Source: Algibacter sp. L1A34
GTDB taxonomy: Bacteria > Bacteroidota > Bacteroidia > Flavobacteriales > Flavobacteriaceae
NCBI RefSeq assembly: GCF_009796805.1
Contig: NZ_CP047029.1
Location: forward strand, 2,428,501 to 2,492,500
DNA length: 64,000 nucleotides
Reading direction: 5' to 3'
This document shows, piece by piece, positions 52,211 to 61,270 of this stretch (its first letter is position 1; the number at the start of each line of letters is the position of its first letter). Both the position numbers and the translations under genes were made by a program. The notes beneath the pieces were generated by a model. The model made no database searches. It saw only the letters and a program-made list of their open reading frames with translations, and had not been told where the DNA came from.

Positions 52211-52380
52211 CATATAATTTAGTTAGTCTAAAGAAGACGAATTCTACACCTCTTACGCCTCTGAACTGAGTTCTAAATTCTTTAAATTTGGCATTAAAAG
52301 ATTCGGCAGAGACATTGGTACTTCTGTTATTAAAATAGTTCAACATAGAATTATTGTGCATCTGTAATGATTTAGATTTT
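52211..52380 (-). pseudogene. Transposase C-terminal fragment (ISAon1-like DDE)
   Basis: The minus strand reads MLNYFNNRSTNVSAESFNAK, continues FKEFRTQFRGVRGVEFVFFR and ends LTKLYA, then a stop. This is the typical C-terminus of ISAon1-type transposases of Bacteroidota. Only ~55 codons remain, and the rest of the element is absent. It sits between the island end and the acylation operon, so this border has been a target of insertion. Confidence 0.82.
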
Positions 52381-52382
52381 TT

Positions 52383-53327
52383 TTAATTTGTAAGTTTTTT
52401 AATATCTTGAGCTAGTATTTTTGTAAATAACTCAGCTCCTTTTTTATTTAAATGTTGTGAATCATAGAAGTATTCTTTTGAAAGTGAAAGTGAATTATTT
52501 GAATAATTAAGAAAGGGAACTTGATATTTTTTAGATATTTTAGTGTAGTATGAGATAATCTGATCTTGGTTTTTTATATATTGGTTGTATTCGTAGTAGT
52601 TTGGAGGATAAACAAAAAAGATATTTATTTTACTTTTTTTACACTTTGCAATATAAATCTCAAATAATTTCATTGATTCAGGATCCATTTTTATAAATCT
52701 ACCGTCCTTATAGTTTTTTTTGAATTTATCAAAAGCACTATTCCATTCCAAGTTCTGTTCAAAATAGCCTTTATATCCAGTGGGTTTTCTTAATTCTAAA
52801 CCGAAAAAACTGAAAAATCCATCTATAATATCTAAAGGACTTCCATAATATCTAATAAACGGAATATAATAATCTAAAACTGAAAACCCTTTATACATTT
52901 TGGTTACTTTTTTAACCTCATTCGTATCTAAATAAGGAGAGAATTGCATATAACCAATTAATTTTTCTCTTTTAAATAATTCAAGGTCACCTAATATTTG
53001 AAGTACTATTTTTGGCTTTTTATTATATTTTAAATAGAGATCACTTTGTAAGTTTTGAGGGATAAATCCTATTCCTTCCATACCAAGATTATAGGAGTTT
53101 AGCTCCAAAATAGAATCAAGTAAGTATGGTGATATTTGAAATTTAGCTGCAGAGCTACCGTTAATTATTAAATCAGAATTTAACTCACTATTGTATATTT
53201 TTGTTAAATTATTAAATGTATGAAAATGCGTTTTTCTTAAACCTTTTGTAACAGTATAATCTAATAAATATAAAATGGAGATTATAATTGAGCAAAATAA
53301 AATTATATTTCCAATAAATTTTTTCAT
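52383..53327 (-). CDS. SGNH/DltD-like protein, 314 aa
   Basis: An N-terminal membrane anchor (NIILFCSIIISILYLLDYTV) precedes an SGNH-like fold. The nucleophile block is IINGSSAAKFQISP near residue 60, and the C-terminal block is DSQHLNKKGAEL near residue 290, giving Ser and Asp-His. It is the last gene of the MBOAT operon, in the place of DltD, and probably acts with the MBOAT protein to pass an acyl group to an extracytoplasmic glycan or polymer. All catalytic blocks seem present. Confidence 0.78.
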   Translation of the reverse strand: MKKFIGNIILFCSIIISILYLLDYTVTKGLRKTHFHTFNNLTKIYNSELNSDLIINGSSAAKFQISPYLLDSILELNSYNLGMEGIGFIPQNLQSDLYLKYNKKPKIVLQILGDLELFKREKLIGYMQFSPYLDTNEVKKVTKMYKGFSVLDYYIPFIRYYGSPLDIIDGFFSFFGLELRKPTGYKGYFEQNLEWNSAFDKFKKNYKDGRFIKMDPESMKLFEIYIAKCKKSKINIFFVYPPNYYEYNQYIKNQDQIISYYTKISKKYQVPFLNYSNNSLSLSKEYFYDSQHLNKKGAELFTKILAQDIKKLTN

Positions 53328-53340
53328 TTAATTTTTTCAT

Positions 53341-54804
53341 TTAAAATTGAACATAAATAAAGACTTGTTTTCCTCCAGTAAATATTATTGTTGATAATAA
53401 AATAAGAATATAGATAACCCAACGGCTATATTTATTTTTCATTTTATCTAGTTGGAATAATGGACATTCTGTTTCTTTACCATACCATTCAATCAGCATA
53501 AAAATAATTATAAAAATAATAATTATAAAAATTAATGCTAAATTGTGACTTGTGAATTTTGGAGCATTAAGAATGGAGGGAGAAAAAATGTTTAAGAAAT
53601 AATTCCAAGCCTGAAGAATATTATCAGCTCTAAAAATGATTAAACTTAATGTCCAAATTGAAAATGTACCAATAATTCTAAAAAAATCGTTTATCGATGG
53701 TAGCCCATACTTGTTTACATTTAGTTCCTTCTTTTTAAAAATTGTTCCTGTAAGAATCAGAGGAATAAAAAGTAACCCATGAAAAAGACCATAAATAACA
53801 AAGGTCCAATTTGCTCCATGCCATAGCCCAACTAATATGAAATTAATAATTATAGCCAAAATTAAACCCCAATTACCAAAAGATCGAAACTTGAAACTTA
53901 ATGGCATAAAAATATAATCTGTTAACCAAGATGTTAAAGATATATGCCAGTTTCGCCAGAATTCTGCTATATTTCGCGAAAAATATGGGTAATTAAAGTT
54001 TTTAGTAATATGGAAACCAAGAATTTTACCAACACCAATTGCCATATGCGAATATCCAGAAAAGTCGGTGTATAGTTGAAAGCTATAAAGAATTGCAATA
54101 AGGAGTAATTTACTCGCTGATTGGTTTGGGATATCATCCCAAACTTCATTAATAATCGTAGCTAAATTATCTGCAATTACTGCTTTTTGAAATAAACCCC
54201 ACAGAATTTGTCTACAACCATTTACGGTCAAATCATATTTGAATGATCGTTTGCTTAAAAGTTGAGGAATAAAATTATTTGGTCTATCTATTGGGCCAGA
54301 CATAATTGTAGGGAAAAAAGCTATATACGTTGCAAAGACTCCAAAATCTTTAGATGGTTCAATTTGGCCACTATGAACTTCAATAATATAACTAATTAGT
54401 TTAAAAGTAAAAAAACTTATACCAATAGGCATAATAATATTGAAGGTTCCTATATTTGATTTTAATCCTAACGTGTTTAAAACGGATGAAAATGAATCAA
54501 TAAAAAAATTGAAATACTTGAAATAAACTAATAAACCAACTCCTAGCAGTATACCTAGGGTTGCTAACCAAGAAGATTTCTTTTCATTTTCTTCAGTTGA
54601 ATGAATTGCAATACCTAAAGTAAATATTATAACAGTAGCAATTAAGAGTATTGGGATAATTTTCCAATTTACATATCCATAAAAGAAATAACTTGAAAGA
54701 AGTAATATCCAATTTTGGTACTTGGTATTTTCTTTAAATAAGAAATAATATAAAAAGAATACAATAACAAAAAATATTAAAAAACTGAGAGAGTTAAAAA
54801 TCAT
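53341..54804 (-). CDS. MBOAT-family O-acyltransferase (AlgI/DltB-like), 487 aa
   Basis: A polytopic membrane protein with about ten hydrophobic segments. The MBOAT signature with the key His is GLWHGANWTFVIYGLFHG near residue 325, and the earlier YTDFSGYSHMAIG motif is intact. AlgI/DltB-type proteins transfer an acyl group across the membrane. With the adenylating ligase and carrier protein upstream this looks like a Dlt-type system, but the substrate cannot be read from sequence. Confidence 0.9.
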   Translation of the reverse strand: MIFNSLSFLIFFVIVFFLYYFLFKENTKYQNWILLLSSYFFYGYVNWKIIPILLIATVIIFTLGIAIHSTEENEKKSSWLATLGILLGVGLLVYFKYFNFFIDSFSSVLNTLGLKSNIGTFNIIMPIGISFFTFKLISYIIEVHSGQIEPSKDFGVFATYIAFFPTIMSGPIDRPNNFIPQLLSKRSFKYDLTVNGCRQILWGLFQKAVIADNLATIINEVWDDIPNQSASKLLLIAILYSFQLYTDFSGYSHMAIGVGKILGFHITKNFNYPYFSRNIAEFWRNWHISLTSWLTDYIFMPLSFKFRSFGNWGLILAIIINFILVGLWHGANWTFVIYGLFHGLLFIPLILTGTIFKKKELNVNKYGLPSINDFFRIIGTFSIWTLSLIIFRADNILQAWNYFLNIFSPSILNAPKFTSHNLALIFIIIIFIIIFMLIEWYGKETECPLFQLDKMKNKYSRWVIYILILLSTIIFTGGKQVFIYVQF

Positions 54805-54810
54805 GATTGG

Positions 54811-55053
54811 TTATTCTGTTTTTAATACTAAAAGATCAATCATATCTCCAACATTTTTCATTTTATTCAAATCTCTTAATTTAAACTTTATATTAAAAGT
54901 ATTCTCCACTTCTACAATTAGTAACATGTGGGTTAAAGAATCCCAATTATCAACATCGTTTGCAGTCATTGTCATGTTAATTACTAATTTATCGTCATCA
55001 AAAACTTTTCTGAAGATATCTTCAACTTCTTGTGTTATTTTAGTCTTATTCAT
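54811..55053 (-). CDS. Acyl/peptidyl carrier protein (DltC-like), 80 aa
   Basis: A small acidic helical carrier with the phosphopantetheine Ser in NWDSLTHM at residue 39. Such proteins hold an activated acyl or amino-acyl group as a thioester. It is 6 bp from the MBOAT gene, so the pair is translationally linked, and it is presumably loaded by the ligase encoded upstream. A 253-bp gap separates it from the VOC gene. Confidence 0.9.
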   Translation of the reverse strand: MNKTKITQEVEDIFRKVFDDDKLVINMTMTANDVDNWDSLTHMLLIVEVENTFNIKFKLRDLNKMKNVGDMIDLLVLKTE

Positions 55054-55306
55054 ATTAATTATTTTATGGTTAGTAATATTTTTCTATGATCTATTAATAG
55101 CTAAGGTATAGAGTATGTATTAAACTTTATTTTATGAGATTTAATTAATCTTTTTTTTTTAACATATTTAGTTTTAAAATACTGACCTTAAACTGAATAG
55201 GCTGAAAATTTATTTTATAGCTCTTTTTTATATTTTAAATTTAAATGCAAGAATAAAAGAATGAATTCCTATTAGTATTATTATATAAATATAATTAACG
55301 AGTATC

Positions 55307-55714
55307 TTAAATTTGTTTTTGATATAATTCTATAAATCCACAATTAACAGAATATAGGTAGCAAAATAAACCATTATCCATTGTGTCTGAAATTTTAGGT
55401 TCAAATAACAATCTAAACCCACTATCTTCTAATTCGTCTGCTGCGGCAACAATATCAGTTACCTCATAACAAGTGTGATATACTGTTGATCCCATTTTCT
55501 TCAGTATTAAGGATATGGCTGAATCTTCATTTAATTCTTCAATTATCTCAATTATTGGATTATCTTCTTTTTTTAAGAAACAAATTCGTACATTTTGGGA
55601 AGGTTCGATTTTAATGTCAGACGGTGAATACCCCAGCTTCTCATAAAATGTTATGCATTTATTAATGCTCTTTGTTGCAATCCCTATATGATGAAATTTA
55701 TAGTTAATGTTCAT
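55307..55714 (-). CDS. VOC-superfamily protein (methylmalonyl-CoA epimerase-like), 135 aa
   Basis: A vicinal-oxygen-chelate fold with a pair of beta-alpha-beta modules. The first has HHIGIATKSINKCITFYEKL, and the second has YHTCYEVTDIVAAADEL and ends NCGFIELYQ, supplying His, His and Glu metal ligands. The family includes epimerases and lyases. It lies 8 bp after the ligase gene, so it may supply or modify the acid that is activated. That role is inference; standard dlt operons have no such gene. Confidence 0.82.
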   Translation of the reverse strand: MNINYKFHHIGIATKSINKCITFYEKLGYSPSDIKIEPSQNVRICFLKKEDNPIIEIIEELNEDSAISLILKKMGSTVYHTCYEVTDIVAAADELEDSGFRLLFEPKISDTMDNGLFCYLYSVNCGFIELYQKQI

Positions 55715-55722
55715 AATACACC

Positions 55723-57240
55723 TTATTTTATTAATGATTTTAGTTCTAGTCGATTAATTTTTCCACTCGTATTTAATGGAAATTCATTTAAAAAATATAG
55801 TTTAGAAGGAAGCATGTATGGAGGTAACTGTGTTGATAAATAATTTTTAATGTCATCGCCAGAAACCTCTTTGCTTTCTACAAATAATGCTAGTTCAGTA
55901 TTACCGGTATTGTTAGTAAAAGCGATTGATATAGCATTTACACCATTAAGATAATCTCTAACTTTATATTCTATTTCTCCAAGCTCTATTCTATACCCTT
56001 GTATTTTTACTTGGTAATCAATTCTCCCGTACAATAAAATGTCTCCATCATTATCAAAATTACATGAATCGCCAGTTCTGTAAAACCTTAGCTCTTTATT
56101 ATTAATTATTTTAGTGATAAACGAGTCTTTATTCTTGCTATCATTTTTCCAATAACCAGGAGTAACTTGGTCTCCAGCAACACATAATTCTCCTTTAATT
56201 CCTGGCGCTTTCGTAATATCACCATCAATAAGAATAACAGCCTCTAAACCTTCCATTGCTTTACCAATAGAAAACATGCCGTTTAATGATTTATTTTTAG
56301 AATCTCTAAGAATCTCATAATATGTACAATATATTGTAGCTTCAGTTGGTCCATAAAAATTAAATAATCGTGCATTTGGCAGGCATGTTTTCCATTCATC
56401 AACCAATTCAATAGGAGAGGCTTCGGCTGTAAGAATATTATACCTCATGCTAGGAATATTAATTTCATCAAAATAAGGACGAAGATATCTTAACATAGAC
56501 GGTGCCATAGCTCCAAAAGTAATTTCATGATCTTCTAAAAGGCCAAATACATAACTAAATTTTATTTGGTCGTGGGGTATTGTAAATGTGCATGCTCCTC
56601 TAGTTAGTGGGACTAAGTATGATTGAACAGAAACATCAAACGTTAAATCGAAAACCTGTAAACACCTGTCTTTTTCGGTAATATCAAATCCTATTTCAAA
56701 AAAAGATTTGATAAATGTTCCAACATTTCCTCTTGTAATCGACACACCTTTTGGTTTTCCTGTGCTTCCTGAAGTAAATAATATATAAGCGAGTTCGCTA
56801 TCTGCTATTTCCTTTATTTCTAAATTGAATTTATTAAAGACTAATTCGTTTGTAGCTATTTTTTCGAATTTTTCATATTTGCTAACCAATGACGAGTCTA
56901 ATATTAAACTCACCTCTGCTTGATCGATTATTTCAATATTTCTTTCAATTGGCTGTAGCGGATGCAGAGGTACATAGGCTAAACCTTCTAACCAAATAGC
57001 AAATATTGAGGCGTAAGTTTCTAAATCGTCATTTACAACTAAGCCTACATTTTTAGAAACAACTTTTTGTAGTTGTAAACAATCTCTAATTTTAGAAATA
57101 CTTTTAGTAAAGTCTTTATATGTAAAAAATGTTTCATTTATACAGAAAGCATTTAAATCTTTATTAATCTGATTAATGAATGGTTTTAATATATGATCGT
57201 TAAAAACGATGGGTTTTAGTTCTTTTCTGTGTTTTTGCAT
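55723..57240 (-). CDS. AMP-forming acyl/amino-acid ligase (DltA-like adenylation enzyme), 505 aa
   Basis: This enzyme activates an acid with ATP and transfers it to a carrier protein. Adenylation motifs are in order: A3 ILFTSGSTGKPKG (153-165), A5 NFYGPTEATIYCTYYE (~294), A7/A8 RTGDSCNF then GRIDYQVKIQGYRIELGEIE (~410-425), and the A10 Lys in NTSGKINRLEL near the C-terminus. It has the length and layout of a stand-alone DltA-like domain. It is the first gene of the operon. Substrate choice (D-Ala, lactate or another acid) is not resolved. Confidence 0.88.
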   Translation of the reverse strand: MQKHRKELKPIVFNDHILKPFINQINKDLNAFCINETFFTYKDFTKSISKIRDCLQLQKVVSKNVGLVVNDDLETYASIFAIWLEGLAYVPLHPLQPIERNIEIIDQAEVSLILDSSLVSKYEKFEKIATNELVFNKFNLEIKEIADSELAYILFTSGSTGKPKGVSITRGNVGTFIKSFFEIGFDITEKDRCLQVFDLTFDVSVQSYLVPLTRGACTFTIPHDQIKFSYVFGLLEDHEITFGAMAPSMLRYLRPYFDEINIPSMRYNILTAEASPIELVDEWKTCLPNARLFNFYGPTEATIYCTYYEILRDSKNKSLNGMFSIGKAMEGLEAVILIDGDITKAPGIKGELCVAGDQVTPGYWKNDSKNKDSFITKIINNKELRFYRTGDSCNFDNDGDILLYGRIDYQVKIQGYRIELGEIEYKVRDYLNGVNAISIAFTNNTGNTELALFVESKEVSGDDIKNYLSTQLPPYMLPSKLYFLNEFPLNTSGKINRLELKSLIK

Positions 57241-57623
57241 AGATTCTATTTTTTAGTTTAGCATATTACTAGTAATATGCTATTAAAAAAGTTAGAACTA
57301 TTAATAATAATGAAGGGAGCTTTATTATTTAATATGGTTGAAAAATAATAATTAAAAATGTAAATATTGTAAATAAAGATAATTAATTTGAATATTTAAA
57401 AATAAAAACACCTTTAAAGGTACTATTTTATCAACCTTCCTTCAGGAAAGTAGTTAATTCATAAGAAGTTATGAGTATCAAAAAAAAAATAAAGAAAGCT
57501 TAAGCATAATTATGAAGTATATCTATTTAAATTCATCTCTATTTTGAAAGTAGAAAATTTGAGGGAAAATAAATTAACGCCAATCTTTAAAAAGAAACCT
57601 GATAAATAAAATATAGACGAACA
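57241..57623. other. Intergenic region upstream of the acylation operon
   Basis: An AT-rich stretch of ~380 bp holding the promoter of the minus-strand operon. A hairpin CACCTTTAAAGGTA-like palindrome (about 57410-57422) is present but short. No ORF is convincing. Confidence 0.4.
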
Positions 57624-57839
57624 TTGGGGATCGCAATGCTAAAACGAGAAAATAACAATATAATACTACCTGTAATTTCTTTTGAAATTAATTATAAGAA
57701 ACCTGCCCGCTATTATGAGTTTATCACGCTAAAAACAATAATTAAAGAAATGCCAAAAGTTCTAATTTTTATTAATCTGAATATAATCGCACAATTTGTT
57801 TTCATAAAAGATTATTTAGTTTTTATTATTCAGGAATAA
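57624..57839 (+). pseudogene. Possible fragment of a 4HBT-type acyl-CoA thioesterase
   Basis: The frame reads LPVISFEINYKKPARYYEFI then TLKTIIKEMPKV, which resembles the central hotdog segment of YbgC/FadM-like thioesterases (a KPAxYxExxTIKT pattern). The preceding residues GIAMLKR and the later LNIIAQFVFIKDYLVFI are degenerate, and neither the N-terminal nor the C-terminal part is complete. It is probably a remnant. The family call rests on one motif. Confidence 0.4.
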
Positions 57840-57864
57840 GATACTGCCAAAAAAAGCCAACCAA

Positions 57865-60800
57865 TTAATGGCTGGCTTTTATAAATTGTAAAAAGTCGTT
57901 ATTTTTTGCAACAACAATATATTTTACACCTTGCACTTCAATTTCTGCTAGATCTTTTGTGTCGCCTTTAATAAAGAAACCACTTTTACTTGGGGTAATT
58001 GCTTTAAAATCACCTTTTCCATTTCCTTTTAAAAAGTTACCAAAACTGCCGTCATTTCGTGGAGTTTCAACTTCCGAAACATATAAGTTGCCAGCAATTA
58101 AAGCATCTAAATTGCCGTCTTTATCATAATCATCCACCAATATCTTATTAATACTTGAAAACTGTGCTTCAACTGGTAGTTTATGAGATACAAATTGAGT
58201 GCCTTTATTTTCTAAATAAATACTTGCAAACGATTTTACTTGATAATGCAACGACGATTCTAATCCTTTTTTAGTATAAACATCTACTAGTGTAGCTTCA
58301 GAAAAAGTATTGTAATCTTTAAATTTTTGTTTAATACCAGGTATTTGTTGAGAAGAGCACGAACGCCCTCTTACAGGAACTTGGTTGCCTTCACTATAAT
58401 AACTTAATACTATATCTTCTTGATTGTTGTGATCAAAATCATTAAAATAAATATCGAAAGTTTCATTCTCTGTAGCTTTGTATTTATAGTTTAAGCCATT
58501 ATTTCCTAAGAGATAATCCATATCACCATCACCATCAAAATCACCTTGATTAATACTCCACCACCAACCGGCAGTATCAGGGCCTAAACCCATTTTTTTA
58601 GATACATCTTTAAAACCGGTCTTAATGTTTTTAAATACTTTTATCGGCATCCATTCACCAACAATTATAATATCTAACCAACTATCATTATCAAAATCGG
58701 AAATAATAGCACTTGTTGCCATTCCTAAATTTAAAAATTCTTTCGCTAATTTATCCGTTTCATTTACAAAAAGAACTCCTTTTTCCGAACTTCTGTTCAT
58801 TAATAAATAACTACTAGCAGGAGTAGGGTAGTGTCCAGGAATTTGCCTTCCAAGGACTAATAAATCTTCTTTTCCATCTTTATCAAAATCGGCATGATAT
58901 ACCTTGGAACCACTAGTTTTCATTTCTGGAAGTGGTGTTTTTAAGAATTCACCCTTTCCATTATTTAAATACAATCTGTCTTGACATAATTTAGATTCTT
59001 TTGCAAACTCATAACCTCCACTTACTACGTATAAATCGTTATCTCCGTCGGCATCAGCATCAAATATCAAGGCACCAACATCTTCACTTAAATTATCTTG
59101 TTTTAAAAAGTTTACTGTAGCTTCATTAAAACCTTTATTATTTTGAAAATAAATACTTCCCGTATTCCCGTATGCGCCTCCAATAAAAATATCCTCTAGA
59201 CCATCATTATTTAAATCTTCTATGGCTAGAGCTGGTCCAAATGCAGACATTTTATGTGGTAGTAATATTTGTGTTGAAAAATCGTCATATTGATTTTCAA
59301 TGTGTTTATGTTTTGGAAAAAAACTTGTAGTATCTGTTTTAAACAATGTCGCTGTTTTATTGATTTTATTAGCGGAAATCTCCAAATCTTTATGATTTAA
59401 AACAAGGTTTTGGTTTGCTTTTACATTATCCATAGTCTGTACTTGCCCATCTGCCCATACAATCTTTAGTTTATCTATGTTTTTATAAGTTCCTAAACCG
59501 AAATGAAGTCTTGTGGATACAGACGATTGAAAGCCTCTACTCAAGGTTAATTCTTGCATTTGGGTTTCGTTTTCTGTGGTAACATAAACTCTATTGCCTA
59601 TTCCGAATTTATTCTGAGATTCATCTTCAAAACGTATGCTTAAATAGTTATTCGTTTCCGAGCTATTGTTTTTGTACACAGAAGCAAAATCGTCAATATT
59701 ATTCGTGATTATTTCTAAATCGCCATCATTATCTAAATCGGCATAAGCAACACCATTAGAAAACCCTTTGTATTCAATACCCCATTCTTGATTCGCTTTT
59801 TCAAAGTCTAAGTTTGCTTTATTTTTAAAGATAAAATTATCAGTTTTTTCTGAAGGAATTTTTAAACTCTTTTCAAGTTTAGTATAATTGGTTGTATCGT
59901 TCTTTGAATAAGTATTAAAGAAATCGGTGTTATTAATTTCCCTTCGTATGCCATTAGTAATAAATAAATCTTTATTTCCATCGTTATCAAAATCGGCAAA
60001 GAGAGGTCCCCAACTCCAATCGGTTGAAGAGGTTCCTGTTAATCTTGAAATATTTGAAAACTGCGGAACACTATCTACTAATATACCGCTATTTAACTGC
60101 ATGCAATTATGCATGTATTGATAATGAAAACCCATAAAAATGATCTCTTTAAATACGCTAGGGTTCATGCTAGACATATTGGCTTTTTGTCTGCGGTTAC
60201 TATTAGCATCCATATCTGCTTGAAAAATATCTAAATTCCCATCGTTATTAAAATCGGCAATATCGAGACCCATACCATAAAAGGCGGTCTGGCTTGTGGC
60301 TTGTTTTAAAACTTCTTTAAATGTGCCATCCCTATTATTGAGATAGAAGTAATCTGGAACGCTGTAATCACTAGAAATATATAAATCTTGCCATCCATCA
60401 TTATTTAAATCACCAGCTGTTACACCTAAAGAAAACCCGTAGCTTTTTACCCCAGATATTTCTGAAACGTTTGTAAATATATCTCCATCATTTCTGAAAA
60501 GTTTATCGGACTCCTTATCTGTAACCGTTTTCATTCTATTTAAATAAGTAAAGTTTGAAGTATTTACATTAGAAATTGGATAATTAGCAACATATAAATC
60601 TAAATCGCCATCCTTGTCATAATCAAAAAAAGTGCCTTGTACAGAGTTCGCGGCATCATCAATACCAAGTTTTCCTGCCATTTCAATGAAAGTACCATCT
60701 CTATTATTCATAAAAAGTTGATTTCTTTTTTCATTCGAAATTCCTGCTACCGAGCAGTAAATGTCTAAAAAGCCATCACCGTTAACGTCTGCCATTGTAG

Positions 60801-61152
60801 AGCCTGTATACCAACGTTTATCTCCTGCTACGTTTGCTTTTTTAGTAATGTCTTCAAAATGTAGACCTCCTTTGTTTAGAAATAATTTATTTTCAACTTG
60901 GTTTCCTGTAAAAAACACATCGATTAAACCATCATTATTAATATCTCCAGTAGAAACACCTCCTCCGAAATAAATAGAGGTGTAGTTGAAGTAATTCATA
61001 GAATCATTTTCAATTAAAATGTTTTTAAAATTAATTCCTGTAGAATTAGCCTTTAAGCTTGTAAATATTTTGCCAGTAAGTTTGTTCTCCTCTTTTTTAC
61101 AACTAGATAAAACCAATAAAGTTATTAGAAAAAATATGTTTTTATATGGCAT
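57865..61152 (-). CDS. FG-GAP/VCBS repeat lipoprotein with ASPIC/UnbV domain, 1095 aa
   Basis: A lipoprotein signal (LLVLSSCKKEENK) precedes many FG-GAP-type repeats with calcium-binding loops of the form DxNxDGxxD (DINNDGLIDVFF, DVNGDGFLDIYC, DFDNDGNKDLFI). These repeats build a beta-propeller. An ASPIC/UnbV domain lies near the middle (NNYLSIRF to IDKLKIVWADGQVQTM), followed by a second propeller. This CRTAC1-like family is common beside SusCD pairs and probably binds substrate at the cell surface. It lies ~120 bp downstream of the SusD gene. Confidence 0.9.
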   Translation of the reverse strand: MPYKNIFFLITLLVLSSCKKEENKLTGKIFTSLKANSTGINFKNILIENDSMNYFNYTSIYFGGGVSTGDINNDGLIDVFFTGNQVENKLFLNKGGLHFEDITKKANVAGDKRWYTGSTMADVNGDGFLDIYCSVAGISNEKRNQLFMNNRDGTFIEMAGKLGIDDAANSVQGTFFDYDKDGDLDLYVANYPISNVNTSNFTYLNRMKTVTDKESDKLFRNDGDIFTNVSEISGVKSYGFSLGVTAGDLNNDGWQDLYISSDYSVPDYFYLNNRDGTFKEVLKQATSQTAFYGMGLDIADFNNDGNLDIFQADMDANSNRRQKANMSSMNPSVFKEIIFMGFHYQYMHNCMQLNSGILVDSVPQFSNISRLTGTSSTDWSWGPLFADFDNDGNKDLFITNGIRREINNTDFFNTYSKNDTTNYTKLEKSLKIPSEKTDNFIFKNKANLDFEKANQEWGIEYKGFSNGVAYADLDNDGDLEIITNNIDDFASVYKNNSSETNNYLSIRFEDESQNKFGIGNRVYVTTENETQMQELTLSRGFQSSVSTRLHFGLGTYKNIDKLKIVWADGQVQTMDNVKANQNLVLNHKDLEISANKINKTATLFKTDTTSFFPKHKHIENQYDDFSTQILLPHKMSAFGPALAIEDLNNDGLEDIFIGGAYGNTGSIYFQNNKGFNEATVNFLKQDNLSEDVGALIFDADADGDNDLYVVSGGYEFAKESKLCQDRLYLNNGKGEFLKTPLPEMKTSGSKVYHADFDKDGKEDLLVLGRQIPGHYPTPASSYLLMNRSSEKGVLFVNETDKLAKEFLNLGMATSAIISDFDNDSWLDIIIVGEWMPIKVFKNIKTGFKDVSKKMGLGPDTAGWWWSINQGDFDGDGDMDYLLGNNGLNYKYKATENETFDIYFNDFDHNNQEDIVLSYYSEGNQVPVRGRSCSSQQIPGIKQKFKDYNTFSEATLVDVYTKKGLESSLHYQVKSFASIYLENKGTQFVSHKLPVEAQFSSINKILVDDYDKDGNLDALIAGNLYVSEVETPRNDGSFGNFLKGNGKGDFKAITPSKSGFFIKGDTKDLAEIEVQGVKYIVVAKNNDFLQFIKASH

Positions 61153-61270
61153 CTTTACTCTTTTTTATGTTTTAATATAGATATACAAGCTTTCTTAAAT
61201 AGAAAAACAACGTGAATTACCACGCTGCTTTTCAAAACTAAACAAACTCAAACTATGAAATTCTTTTTTA

